DNA from: Chloroflexota bacterium
Lineage (GTDB): Bacteria > Chloroflexota > Dehalococcoidia > UBA3495
Assembly: GCA_022563275.1 (NCBI GenBank)
Contig: JADFNR010000014.1
Span: 1-38,844 of the forward strand
DNA length: 38,844 nucleotides
Direction of reading: 5' to 3'
Below, in pieces: positions 15,935 through 24,382 of the stretch. Below the pieces are notes generated by a model. The model saw only the letters and a list, made by a program, of their open reading frames with translations, was not told the DNA's origin and did not search any database. Every line of letters starts with the position of its first letter. Within the stretch, counting starts at the first letter, position 1. The position numbers and the translations under genes are program-made.

Positions 15935-16909
15935 ATGAATCTACGACTCTCAATCCTATTGGTGGTGGTCCTGTTAATCTTCGGCGGGACCTTCTTGGTC
16001 CTCCGATTCACCGACTCCAACGAGCCCAGAAAAACCAGCCCATGGCTGTACCGGATCGACGAGGGTGACATCGTCGCGCTGGAATTGGTGTACCAGGGCG
16101 AATCGGTCAATTACTTCCGGAGCCCGGCCAGCCTCGACTGGTACATCGCAGGGAGCCCCGGGGATGATCCGGATATCCCAGTGTTCCAACAACGGTGGGG
16201 CGGCACCCCGCTGCTGCTCAGCGGCCCCAGAGTGACGCGGCCGCTGTCGGACACCATTGTCGATCCTGCCGAGTTCGGACTGGAGCCGCCCGAGACATCG
16301 GTTAAGGTTTTTGACCGCTACGGAAACATGGTGGAGTTCAACCTGGGCATCCCCACGCCCGACAACCTGAACCAATACGCCCGTCTGGTGGGCGACGACA
16401 CCCTATTCACGGTGCCGATCGAGTGGGCTCAAGTCGTGAACCGCCTCGTATTCGACCCCCCGGTTGGCCGCCTCTACGACATCGAACCTCGGTCGGTATT
16501 GCTGGTCCAGTTCTTCCGGGGCGATGACACCACCAAGTATGTCATCGAAGACGGCACCGGAAGGTGGTTCCTGGACGGTGAGACCCCCGTCCCTGTGGAC
16601 CCCGGCGCCTGGGCTGAGTCGCTCCTCACGTTGGTCAACCCCAGGTTGGACCAGATAATCGCCCATGACATCGACGACCCGGCCCTCTATGGCCTGGACC
16701 CACCAGACACCGTCGTCGTGATCGTCCGGCAAGGGGGTCAAACGCCCATCGAGTTCCACATCGGCGGCATAACTCCCGACGGGAAATACCGCTACGTCGA
16801 TGTGATAGCTGGCAGCATGATTAGCGAGGACACCAACCTATACGGTGTGCTCACCTCCCGTATCGACCCAATCATCGCCTTGGCCACCGATCCGGTGCTG
16901 GAGAATTGA
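15935..16909 (+). CDS. DUF4340 domain protein
   Basis: A 324-residue protein with one N-terminal membrane anchor (residues about 4-24) and an extracytoplasmic beta-rich region. Two related halves can be seen, each with a strand, a glycine turn and a Trp-Tyr or Trp-Phe pattern: LVYQGESVNYFR with WYIAGSPGD, and LVQFFRGDDTTKYV with WFLDGETPV. Each half ends in a LGLxPP-like turn (FGLEPPETSV and YGLDPPDTVV). DUF4340 proteins regularly follow GldG-like genes and are thought to belong to the same exporter. The molecular function is unknown. Confidence 0.83.
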   Translation: MNLRLSILLVVVLLIFGGTFLVLRFTDSNEPRKTSPWLYRIDEGDIVALELVYQGESVNYFRSPASLDWYIAGSPGDDPDIPVFQQRWGGTPLLLSGPRVTRPLSDTIVDPAEFGLEPPETSVKVFDRYGNMVEFNLGIPTPDNLNQYARLVGDDTLFTVPIEWAQVVNRLVFDPPVGRLYDIEPRSVLLVQFFRGDDTTKYVIEDGTGRWFLDGETPVPVDPGAWAESLLTLVNPRLDQIIAHDIDDPALYGLDPPDTVVVIVRQGGQTPIEFHIGGITPDGKYRYVDVIAGSMISEDTNLYGVLTSRIDPIIALATDPVLEN

Positions 16910-16956
16910 TCGGCCGCCGCGCCCCAGGTCCAAGGCCAAGGTAATCAGAGGGAATA

Positions 16957-18189
16957 TTGAAAGCTGAGATCATGGGCATCGGGACCGAGCTGCTGATGGG
17001 GGAGTTGACCGACACCAACTCATCTTGGATCGCCAGCCGGCTGCCGGCCCTGGGCATAGAGCTCCAATGGGTCTCCATCATCGGGGACGACCTCCTCAGG
17101 CTTACGGAGGCGTTCAAGAGCGGGATGGAGCGCTCGGACATCATATTCACCACCGGCGGACTTGGCCCCACCCAGGACGACCTCACCAGGGAAGCAGTCG
17201 CCGCGGCCTTTGAAGAGACCCCCGCCGTTCAACAAGAGGTGGTGGACAGCCTTGAACGTTACTTCGCCGCCCGTGGCACGCCCATGCCCCAGCACAACAT
17301 CAAACAGGCCAATCTGATCCCTTCAGCCCGGTTCCTGCCCAACCGCAACGGCACCGCGCCCGGTTGGTGGGCGGAACGAGACGGCAAGATAATCATCTGC
17401 CTGCCCGGACCGCCGGGCGAGAACCGGTCCATGTGGGAGGAGCAGGTGGAGCCCCAATTGGCCGAACTGATCGAAGACGAAGTGACCATCACCCGCAACA
17501 TCAAGACGATGGGAATGTCCGAAGGCGCCGTTGATGAGATAATCTCCGAGTTTTTCGGCGTCGATAACCCCTATCTGGGCATCTACTCCAAGGCCGACGG
17601 CATCCATCTTAGGATCATCGCCCGGGCCCGGAATAGCCAGTCGGCCCAAGCGTTGATCGCGCCTGTGGAAAAGGCGATCCACGAGCGGTTGGGCGAGTAC
17701 ATCTGGGGCTACGACGATGAGACCCCGGAACAGGCCGCCGGCAAAGCCCTTTTGGAAAAGGGTCTGAGCCTGGCCGTCATGGAGATGTGCACCGGAGGCG
17801 CCTTGGCCAATAGCATCACCGACGGCCCCGACAGCATGAAATATTTCAAGGGCGGCAGCGTCGCTTACGACGGCGCCGCTCTGAAAGCCTGCGGAGTCCC
17901 CGCCGAGGTCATGGAAAAACACGGGGTGGTGAGTCAGCAAACGGCCAACGCCATGGCCGAGACAGTGCGCCGCAACCTCAACGCCGACCTCGGAATCGCC
18001 GTGACCGGAGTGCCCGGGCCAGGCGAGCTCGAGGGGAAACCCCTGGGACTCGCCTACATCTCCGTCACCAACGGCGAAAAGACCCGCGAGATGGAGATGC
18101 GCCTGCCACCCCGGCGGGTGACCATCAAACGCCGGGTCCCGAACCAAGCGCTGATCGAACTGCGCCGGTTGGTGGAAGAGACCGCCTAG
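16957..18189 (+). CDS. cinA: CinA family protein with altered C-terminal deamidase motif
   Basis: A 410-residue two-domain protein. The start is TTG 16957, giving MKAEIMGIGTELLMGELTDTN, the normal CinA N terminus; GAGGG lies 5 bases upstream. Residues 1-170 form the MoeA/MogA-like domain with TTGGLGPTQDDLTREA at 65-80, linked in CinA to ADP-ribose or NAD-derived nucleotide hydrolysis. Residues about 255-405 form the PncC-like domain, which deamidates NMN in active enzymes. The usual AESCTGG is VMEMCTGG here, with Met277 at the serine position, and the conserved AYSNEAK segment is AYDGAALK with a one-residue length difference. The deamidase may therefore be inactive. It follows the DUF4340 gene by 47 bases. 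Confidence 0.9.
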   Translation: MKAEIMGIGTELLMGELTDTNSSWIASRLPALGIELQWVSIIGDDLLRLTEAFKSGMERSDIIFTTGGLGPTQDDLTREAVAAAFEETPAVQQEVVDSLERYFAARGTPMPQHNIKQANLIPSARFLPNRNGTAPGWWAERDGKIIICLPGPPGENRSMWEEQVEPQLAELIEDEVTITRNIKTMGMSEGAVDEIISEFFGVDNPYLGIYSKADGIHLRIIARARNSQSAQALIAPVEKAIHERLGEYIWGYDDETPEQAAGKALLEKGLSLAVMEMCTGGALANSITDGPDSMKYFKGGSVAYDGAALKACGVPAEVMEKHGVVSQQTANAMAETVRRNLNADLGIAVTGVPGPGELEGKPLGLAYISVTNGEKTREMEMRLPPRRVTIKRRVPNQALIELRRLVEETA

Positions 18190-18297
18190 AGCGATTAACG
18201 GACGCTCCGGCATAGTCTGAAATCCAGAGAGACCGCCAAATGGCGCGCAGGGGCAATTCATCTGGACCGGGTCCCACCTTGGCTCTAAGCCAACGTC

Positions 18298-18449
18298 GTA
18301 GGCGCGGGTTTCCAACCCGCCCAGACATTCGTAATCCACGATTGCCTCCGCCTAGAGTTGCGTGAGGCATCCTCCCTTTACCCAGTGATCCCTTCCATCG
18401 GGCAATCACTGCGGCAAATTAATAGGGCGGGTTGGAAACCCGCACCTAC
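18298..18449. repeat. 152-base element bounded by 25-base inverted repeats
   Basis: Bases 18298-18322 and 18425-18449 are reverse complements at 24 of 25 positions, with 102 bases between them. The core of each arm, GCGGGTTTCCAACCCGC or its complement, is itself an inverted repeat. No transposase or open frame lies inside. The structure fits a small non-autonomous element or a paired REP (BIME-like) unit. Confidence 0.6.
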
Positions 18450-18486
18450 TATAAAACCCATTTCGGCGTAAAGAGCCCCCACAAAA

Positions 18487-18532
18487 CCGTTCGTGGTGAG
18501 CTCCGACCACGGTCGGAGCTCACCACGAACGG
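18487..18532. repeat. 46-base palindrome with perfect 22-base arms
   Basis: The arms 18487-18508 and 18511-18532 are exact reverse complements separated by AC. The right half plus flanking bases (18510-18533) is identical to 6824-6847, so the sequence is a dispersed repeat and not a unique operator. Confidence 0.75.
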
Positions 18533-18595
18533 ACCACTGGACAACGGCACTAACCGGACTCTGGGGAACGCTGTAATGACGAGGTAGAAAAAATA

Positions 18596-18628
18596 GAGGG
18601 CCGTCCCCATTCCATCGGGACGGCCCTC
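18596..18628 (-). terminator. Intrinsic terminator for the VWA gene
   Basis: Perfect 12-base arms (18596-18607 and 18617-18628) enclose a 9-base loop. On the minus strand the stem is followed by a T-rich tract (TATTTTTTCT). It lies about 28 bases beyond the stop codon of the VWA gene. Confidence 0.82.
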
Positions 18629-18655
18629 TTCTTATCAAGCTTCCAGCTTTGCCGG

Positions 18656-21600
18656 CTACCTCACGCTGGTGAGTTGCCGGTAGAGCATCGGCAGCCGCTC
18701 CGGCAGGGACCAGATGTCGGTCAGCACTTCGTAGCCCATGTCCCCGCACATGCTCTTCAGGTAATCGTGGCCCGCTTTATCCACGGTGAGACAGAACGGG
18801 GTGATGTCCTTACGGCGGGCTTCCACCAGCGCCATGTGCGTGTCGTGAACGGCGTATTCCTTCTCCACGCCCTCACGGCTGTAGCCCCGGTCCTGGGGCC
18901 GGCCATCGCTGATCAGGAACAAGATCTTGGTCCTGGCGTCCTGATTCTCCAACTTGGTTGTTGCGTGACGGATTGCGGCCCCCATGCGCGTTGCGTGCAG
19001 CGGGGTGATCTTGTCGATCCGGCGCTTGACCTTGTCGCTGAAATCCTCATCGATGTCCTTGATTACGTAGAACTCCACATTCTCCCGGCCATAGCCTGAG
19101 AAGCCGTAGATCCCGTAGGTGTCGCCGATGGACTCCAGGGCGTTTATCAGGAGCGTCGTGCCCTCTTTCTCCAAATCGATGATCCGCTTGTAATTGCGGC
19201 GCACCAGCCCTTCCCGGCGGCGGCGCAGCCAGACCATGTACTCCACTGGGTCGTCCGGGGCGTCACGGTCGTCCACCGTCTGGCGGCCTTCGTCGATGGC
19301 CTCGGCGGTTGAGGCGCTCATGTCCAGGAGGAAGACCACGGCCACCTCCCGGCGGTTCCGGTTCCGGTGCCAGTAGATCTTTTCGTCGGGTGGAACCCCC
19401 ATCTTCAGGTCGCACCAGGCTTCCAGGGCCGCGTTCAAATCGATGTCCTCACCGTCTATCAGCCGGTACGTCTTGCGCATGCTCTCCGGCACGATCATTT
19501 CGAACTGGCGGCGGATATGGGTGGCCAGCGATGAATAGGTCTTCAGTGTCTCATGGTAAAAGGAGGCGTCGCCTTCCTCCACCATCTTCTCTTTGACGAT
19601 GCACCATCGGGGTTTGTAGTCGTTGGCGCGGAAATCCCATTCATCATAAACGAAGGTCTCGGGCTCCCGGGCTTCCAACTCACCGCCGCTGTCATCATCG
19701 TGCAGCAGCGGTCCATAGCCCTCTCCCGGCTGAGAATTGGGCGGCGGGGCGCCCGCTTCCTTCATGATGTTCTGGGCGAACATGCTCACGTTGCTGTCCA
19801 CTTCGCCCTGTTCGGCATCCAGTTCCAACTCGGGGCTCTCCTGAAGCAGTTGCTCCAGCATCTCCTGGGTCATGGGCTGGGCCTCGCCTTGATCGCCGCT
19901 GTCGGCCTGCAGCTTGGTCAGCAGTTGGACCATCTCAGGCTTGAAGTCGCCACGGTAGTCCACCGGGTCGGGAGACTCGTACGAATCTCCGTCGCCACTG
20001 TCGGAAGAGGCGTCCATCCCGGCCTGCAACTGGTCCACCAGGGATTGAAAGTCCTCTTCAGAAAAGTCGCCCGTTTCCTCCAGGTCCTGTTCCTCGAACT
20101 GGTCCTCCTCTTCCTGCTGGTTGGGGACGCGGGAGATAACCTCGTAGGCCCTGAGAGTGGCCTCCGCCGTGTCTTCCACATTGGCGGCGGCGGTGCGTAG
20201 CTGATGGAGGATCCTGGAGAGCATCTCGGCCGCTTCCTGGTACTCTTTCGCCACCGGCAGGTCTTGGAACTGGTCCAGGCTCATGTGGATCAGAAGCTCC
20301 ACCATACCCTGCTGCAGCGGCATATCTTCGATACGTTGACGCTTCTCCAGAGTCTCGTTCTGGACGCGGGAGGAAGCGGCCCGGATGCCCGGGTATTCCA
20401 CTTTGATCCGGTAATCCAGACGGCAGTCCTCTAAAACCGTGAAGATGTCGAAAACCAGGCGGCCGTTCTCAAAGATATCCAAGAACCGGCCGATGTCGGT
20501 GAAGGTCCGCATGTTTCCCGCGTCATTGGGGTCTACATATGCCGGCGTCATGTCCACATCGCCCTCTGCTCCCGAGGTCAGGAGCCGGGCGGCCATCTCG
20601 TAGGATTCGCGGGCTGCCGCCCGTTGCTCCTCTTTGCGTTGCAACGCCTTCTGTTCCATCTCATGGCGGCGGTCTTCAAACTGGGTGGCCGCCTTCTCAA
20701 ATTCGTATCGGAAGCTGCCGAACTCCAGGTGAGATACCTGATGGGTCGAGACCACCTTGAACCAGGAGAAGTTGTCCTGCTTGTTGGGATAGTGGTCCAC
20801 CACCGGGGGCAGGAATATCTTGGTTCCGTCGGTTGATGCCGAGTCCTCGTCCACCCAACCGATGTTCCGTCGCACCAATTCCTGGGTGTCGAATATCTCC
20901 AGGCCGGTGCCCGCCAGCGCCTGGCAATACAGGCGCAAGATACCCTTTACCCGGTCTAGTTCAAGGCTCGAGGACAAAGTCTCCAGCATCGACTCCGAGG
21001 TGTTGGACTCTATCTTGAAGAAGGCGATGCCGCTTTCTGGGTTCTCTTGGAGCAGGTGCGCCCCATGTTGAAACCAGGTATCCAGCTGACTGACCGTGAT
21101 GCGGTTCAGGACGGTGTCCAGGCTTCTCAGGAAGGGCGGAACGGCATCTGGGGTGATCACCACCAGGGCATCGCAGAGGTCCAGTATGTAGCCCTGAGAC
21201 CCCTGAGGCACTTTGCTCAGGGCCTGGGTGCCGTCGGATAGGAACCGGGAGGTGTTCCGCAGGCCCACCTTGGCCAGGCGCTCGCCCAGCTTCAAGAACC
21301 GGCCCGTCTGGCTCTCGTCCACCAACTGCAGAGCTCTAGGCACCAATTCCAGGCAGGTCTTGACCTCCCGCCAACTGGTGTCGATCAGGGCGCGGGACAT
21401 GGCCAAGAAAGGCTCCCGTTCCCGGCCCATGGCGGGCAGGACATCCCGTCCCAATACCAGGCACTCGCCGGCGACGTCGTAACTCTTATAAGACAATGCT
21501 TCGATCAATGAAGCGAAGACTTCCACGTCCCAGAAGGGCAGGTTCCGTACCAGGTCAGGGCTGACCTCGAAGAACTTGGCGGCCAGTGTGCTGGACTTCC

Positions 21601-21994
21601 AGGTGCCCTTATAAAGGCTGCGGCCGAGGCCGGCCCAACGGGGGATGTACTGGGGACGCAGGTTGGGGACTATGGAAACGCTGGCTTTGAAGAACGACAC
21701 CGCCAGGGTGGGCGAGTCTTGGGCCAGGTAGGTGCCGCAACGGGCCCATTGCATGAACGACGGGAAGGACAGGAATTTGCTTACCTCTGGGCTGACCCGG
21801 TAATACTCGATGGCCGACTCCCAAGAGCGTACCGTCTGGGTGCCGATGGTCAGGCCCTCTTTGGCCCAGAGACCGATCTCTTCTTCGCCAAAGGATTCTT
21901 TTACTGTTTCGTTGGCCTCGTGATAGGCCTCAAGCACCGCCGGTGGCAGCTTCGCCAGTTCGCTCTCAATCTCGGAAATAGGACCACTAGTCAA
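18656..21994 (-). CDS. VWA domain protein, CbbO/NorD-like, partner of a MoxR ATPase
   Basis: A 1112-residue protein. The first 600 or so residues are helical and repeat-like. A strongly acidic linker (about 600-780) follows, and then a C-terminal von Willebrand A domain. The metal site (MIDAS) is complete: DMSAS at residues 891-895, the threonine of KITPLHATRMG near 997, and the aspartate of FLISDGRPQD near 1030. NorD and CbbO proteins combine such a domain with a MoxR/CbbQ AAA ATPase to remodel or activate a target enzyme. The start is TTG 21994, overlapping the Nudix stop by 8 bases. The ATPase gene lies just beyond the Nudix gene. The target is unknown: no rubisco or nitric oxide reductase gene is visible. 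The protein is longer than typical NorD. Confidence 0.85.
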   Translation of the reverse strand: MTSGPISEIESELAKLPPAVLEAYHEANETVKESFGEEEIGLWAKEGLTIGTQTVRSWESAIEYYRVSPEVSKFLSFPSFMQWARCGTYLAQDSPTLAVSFFKASVSIVPNLRPQYIPRWAGLGRSLYKGTWKSSTLAAKFFEVSPDLVRNLPFWDVEVFASLIEALSYKSYDVAGECLVLGRDVLPAMGREREPFLAMSRALIDTSWREVKTCLELVPRALQLVDESQTGRFLKLGERLAKVGLRNTSRFLSDGTQALSKVPQGSQGYILDLCDALVVITPDAVPPFLRSLDTVLNRITVSQLDTWFQHGAHLLQENPESGIAFFKIESNTSESMLETLSSSLELDRVKGILRLYCQALAGTGLEIFDTQELVRRNIGWVDEDSASTDGTKIFLPPVVDHYPNKQDNFSWFKVVSTHQVSHLEFGSFRYEFEKAATQFEDRRHEMEQKALQRKEEQRAAARESYEMAARLLTSGAEGDVDMTPAYVDPNDAGNMRTFTDIGRFLDIFENGRLVFDIFTVLEDCRLDYRIKVEYPGIRAASSRVQNETLEKRQRIEDMPLQQGMVELLIHMSLDQFQDLPVAKEYQEAAEMLSRILHQLRTAAANVEDTAEATLRAYEVISRVPNQQEEEDQFEEQDLEETGDFSEEDFQSLVDQLQAGMDASSDSGDGDSYESPDPVDYRGDFKPEMVQLLTKLQADSGDQGEAQPMTQEMLEQLLQESPELELDAEQGEVDSNVSMFAQNIMKEAGAPPPNSQPGEGYGPLLHDDDSGGELEAREPETFVYDEWDFRANDYKPRWCIVKEKMVEEGDASFYHETLKTYSSLATHIRRQFEMIVPESMRKTYRLIDGEDIDLNAALEAWCDLKMGVPPDEKIYWHRNRNRREVAVVFLLDMSASTAEAIDEGRQTVDDRDAPDDPVEYMVWLRRRREGLVRRNYKRIIDLEKEGTTLLINALESIGDTYGIYGFSGYGRENVEFYVIKDIDEDFSDKVKRRIDKITPLHATRMGAAIRHATTKLENQDARTKILFLISDGRPQDRGYSREGVEKEYAVHDTHMALVEARRKDITPFCLTVDKAGHDYLKSMCGDMGYEVLTDIWSLPERLPMLYRQLTSVR

Positions 21995-22583
21995 CTTGGC
22001 GTCCCTCGCTTTCTAGTCTGTCATCTAGGATATCGATGCAACTCTGGAGGATTCTGGCAGTCGCCCCAAAAACGACGTGTTCTCCATGGACATATGAGTA
22101 GGAGGTCACCGGTTGCCCGTTCTCCCAACGCGTTTCGACCCGGCGGTTGGCCGGGTCAATCAACGCGGGAACCGGGAACTCCAATACCTCGGCAATCTCG
22201 ATGGCGCTTGGATTGAATGTGTAGGGGTATTCTATGGTGCCGGCGAATACCTGCACCCGGAAATTGCTGCGAGTGGCTACCTCATCCATCTCACCGATAA
22301 CGGTGATGTCCTCCCGCTTGATTCCCATCTCTTCCTCGGTCTCGCGGAGGGCTGTTTCCAACGCGTCCCGGTCTTCCGGGTCTCTGGCGCCTCCGGGGAA
22401 GGAAATCTCCCCCTTGTGGTGCTCCACCTGCTCCGACCGCTTGTTCAATAGGATACAGTATTCGCCGTCTTTGGGGTAAAAGAGGACCATAACGGCTGAA
22501 GGCGTCAATCCAGCGGCATCGACCCTTTCCACGACGCGGTTCGCCAGGGCCCGTTTCAAAAGCTCCGGCGGGGTCTGACCCAT
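21987..22583 (-). CDS. Nudix hydrolase, CoA pyrophosphatase (NudL-like)
   Basis: A 198-residue protein from the ATG at 22583, which has GGAG just upstream and starts 8 bases past the ATPase stop; longer starts would run into the ATPase gene. The Nudix box is seen as SFPGGARDPEDRDALETAL followed by RETEEEMGI, with the longer spacing found in the CoA-pyrophosphatase subgroup. LLNKRSEQVEHHKGEISFPGG is also typical of that subgroup. Known members split CoA or acyl-CoA into 3',5'-ADP and phosphopantetheine. It is embedded between the MoxR ATPase and the VWA gene, with an 8-base overlap to the latter. The dephospho-CoA kinase gene lies two genes upstream. Confidence 0.88.
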   Translation of the reverse strand: MGQTPPELLKRALANRVVERVDAAGLTPSAVMVLFYPKDGEYCILLNKRSEQVEHHKGEISFPGGARDPEDRDALETALRETEEEMGIKREDITVIGEMDEVATRSNFRVQVFAGTIEYPYTFNPSAIEIAEVLEFPVPALIDPANRRVETRWENGQPVTSYSYVHGEHVVFGATARILQSCIDILDDRLESEGRQVD

Positions 22584-22591
22584 GTGGTCTC

Positions 22592-23491
22592 CTACTCGAA
22601 GATGGAAGTCGTCACTTCCTCGAGACTGCGTTGCAGTTCCTTGTCGTCGGTCAAGGTCCAAACGATGGCCACCTGGCAGGCGCGGCGCGGGGAGATTCCT
22701 TCCGACATCAACCGTGCGGCGTAGATCAGCAGACGGGTGCTGGCGCCCTCTTGAAGGCCGTGTTCTTCCAGGTTGCGAATCTTCTCACCCAGCTTGGCCA
22801 GGGATTCGGAATGTTCCTTGGAGCAGCCGCTCTCCCGCTGGACGATCTCAGCCTCGATATCGGCCGGAGGATAATAGAACTCGATGGAGATGAACCGCTG
22901 GCGGGTGCTGTGTTTCAGGTCTTTAAGCGCGCTCTGATATCCGGGGTTGTAGGAGACGCAGAGCAGGAACCGGTCGTCGGCCTCGATGATGGAACCGGTC
23001 TTCTCGATGGGCAGGATGCGCCGGTGGTCGGTCAGCGGGTGGATCAACACCGTGGTGTCTTTCCGGGCCTCCACAACCTCGTCTAGATAGAGGATCGCCC
23101 CGTTTTTGACTGCACGGGTCATGGGGCCGTCGATCCAGCGGGTGCCGTTGGCATCCAGCAGGTACCGGCCCACCAGGTCGCTGGCGGTAAGGTCTTCATG
23201 GCAGGCGATGGTGATCAGGGGGACGCGGATCTCGCCGTCTTTCAGGCTATTCTTTTTCCCTCCCTTATCCGTGACCGTCGCCATGGGGCGGCCCAATTGC
23301 CAAGCCATGTATTCCACGAACCTGGTCTTGCCGCAGCCTGTTGGACCCTTCAACAACACCGGGATGTGCTGATGGTAAGCGGCGGTGAATAACTCGATCT
23401 CATCGCCGATCGGCCGGTAATAAGGTTCGTCCCTAACCAGGAACTCCTCGATCGCGTACTCTTTGTAAGTTTTTTCTGCCGTTTTAGCCAT
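22592..23491 (-). CDS. MoxR/CbbQ-type AAA ATPase
   Basis: A 299-residue AAA protein. Walker A is GPTGCGKT at residues 49-56, Walker B is ILYLDEV at 133-139, and Asn182 in [11 protein letters not shown] is the sensor-1 position. The C-terminal part, from [20 protein letters not shown] on, matches the CbbQ/NorQ lid domain. These ATPases form hexamers that act with VWA partners to remodel metalloenzymes or other targets. Here the VWA partner is encoded two genes downstream with a Nudix gene between. The gap to the upstream coaE gene is 47 bases. Confidence 0.92.
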   Translation of the reverse strand: MAKTAEKTYKEYAIEEFLVRDEPYYRPIGDEIELFTAAYHQHIPVLLKGPTGCGKTRFVEYMAWQLGRPMATVTDKGGKKNSLKDGEIRVPLITIACHEDLTASDLVGRYLLDANGTRWIDGPMTRAVKNGAILYLDEVVEARKDTTVLIHPLTDHRRILPIEKTGSIIEADDRFLLCVSYNPGYQSALKDLKHSTRQRFISIEFYYPPADIEAEIVQRESGCSKEHSESLAKLGEKIRNLEEHGLQEGASTRLLIYAARLMSEGISPRRACQVAIVWTLTDDKELQRSLEEVTTSIFE

Positions 23492-23538
23492 TATGTTTTT
23501 CCGGTCCTTTTTTTATCCCCGCTAAAGCGCAATCTCTG

Positions 23539-24135
23539 CTAAACCGTGACCCGGCGGTCCCACAACTCTTTGATGGCGCTTTCTAGTCCCGCCATGTCGC
23601 CCGAGTTGTCAATGACAAAGTCCGATCTCTCCAGCCGCTCGGCGCGGTCCATCTGGGAAGATATCCGTTTGCGGGCTTCTTCTTCGGATAGGCCGTTGCG
23701 CTGCTTGAGCCGCTCGATCACTATCTGTTCCGGGGAATCGGTGACCCACACTTCTTCCACCAAGGAATCCCATCCGGCCTCAAAGAGCAGGGCCGCCTCC
23801 ACCACCACCACATCCACCCCTTGGCTGCGCAGGACCTCGATCTTGTCCGCAACCATCCGCGCCATCCGCGGATGCATGATCTGGTTCAATTTTTCCAGTT
23901 GACCGGCATCGGAGAACACTATCGCCCCCAATTTGCTCCGGTCAATCTCCCCGTCTTCCCGCAAGATCTCGTCGCCAAAGGCGGCAACAACCTGTTCCCA
24001 TGCCTCTGTGTTGGGGGTATAGGCCTCGTGGCCCACCTGGTCGGCACTGATAAGCGAGGCTCCCAGCGCCTCCAAATGACGAGCAGCTTCACTTTTGCCG
24101 GTGCCGATGCTGCCCGTTAACCCTATTACCAACAT
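23539..24135 (-). CDS. coaE: Dephospho-CoA kinase
   Basis: A 198-residue P-loop kinase that phosphorylates the 3'-hydroxyl of dephospho-CoA, the last step of CoA synthesis. The P-loop is GLTGSIGTGKS near the N terminus, followed by ISADQVGHEAY. The middle has the MHPRMARMV segment and VVEAALLFEAGWDSLVEEVWV, all typical of CoaE. The length is normal. It is the first gene of a minus-strand run leading into the MoxR-Nudix-VWA genes. Confidence 0.95.
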   Translation of the reverse strand: MLVIGLTGSIGTGKSEAARHLEALGASLISADQVGHEAYTPNTEAWEQVVAAFGDEILREDGEIDRSKLGAIVFSDAGQLEKLNQIMHPRMARMVADKIEVLRSQGVDVVVVEAALLFEAGWDSLVEEVWVTDSPEQIVIERLKQRNGLSEEEARKRISSQMDRAERLERSDFVIDNSGDMAGLESAIKELWDRRVTV

Positions 24136-24382
24136 TGATCTTTAAACCGGCCCTCTGGTGGTTACCCTTTCGGGATACCGTTGGACCAAGCTCCCATAGG
24201 CCTGGGTCACATCGAGCCATTCTACCAACGCGACTGCGGCCGGTCAACATCATTTGAGGTGGTTACCCAGCAGCAATCAACGACTTTCATCGCCCAACGG
24301 ATGAATACTAACGCCCCTGGCCAATTTTCGTTATGTAAATGATATCCCCGCCGTGGACCATTCCATGCGCCGGCGCCGGTTG

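Larger units (their letters stand above)
18190..18655. other. Gene-free stretch with inverted repeats
   Basis: No credible gene is seen in these 466 bases between the convergent cinA and VWA genes. They hold, in order, a pair of 25-base inverted repeats (18298-18322 and 18425-18449), a 46-base near-perfect palindrome (18487-18532) and a terminator serving the minus-strand gene. Frames that cross this stretch lack ribosome sites and protein-like composition. Confidence 0.7.

Noticed and set aside
18298..18449. CRISPR array.
   Set aside because: Only two copies exist, in opposite orientation, with no regular spacers and no cas genes.
22584..22661. Longer start for the Nudix gene overlapping the ATPase by 70 bases.
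   Set aside because: The added residues are a shadow of the ATPase 3' end; the ATG at 22583 has GGAG and fits the family start.
24136..24382. RNA gene or riboswitch in the coaE-rimI spacer.
   Set aside because: No tRNA-like T-loop, conserved riboswitch core or terminator pair could be recognised in these 247 bases.
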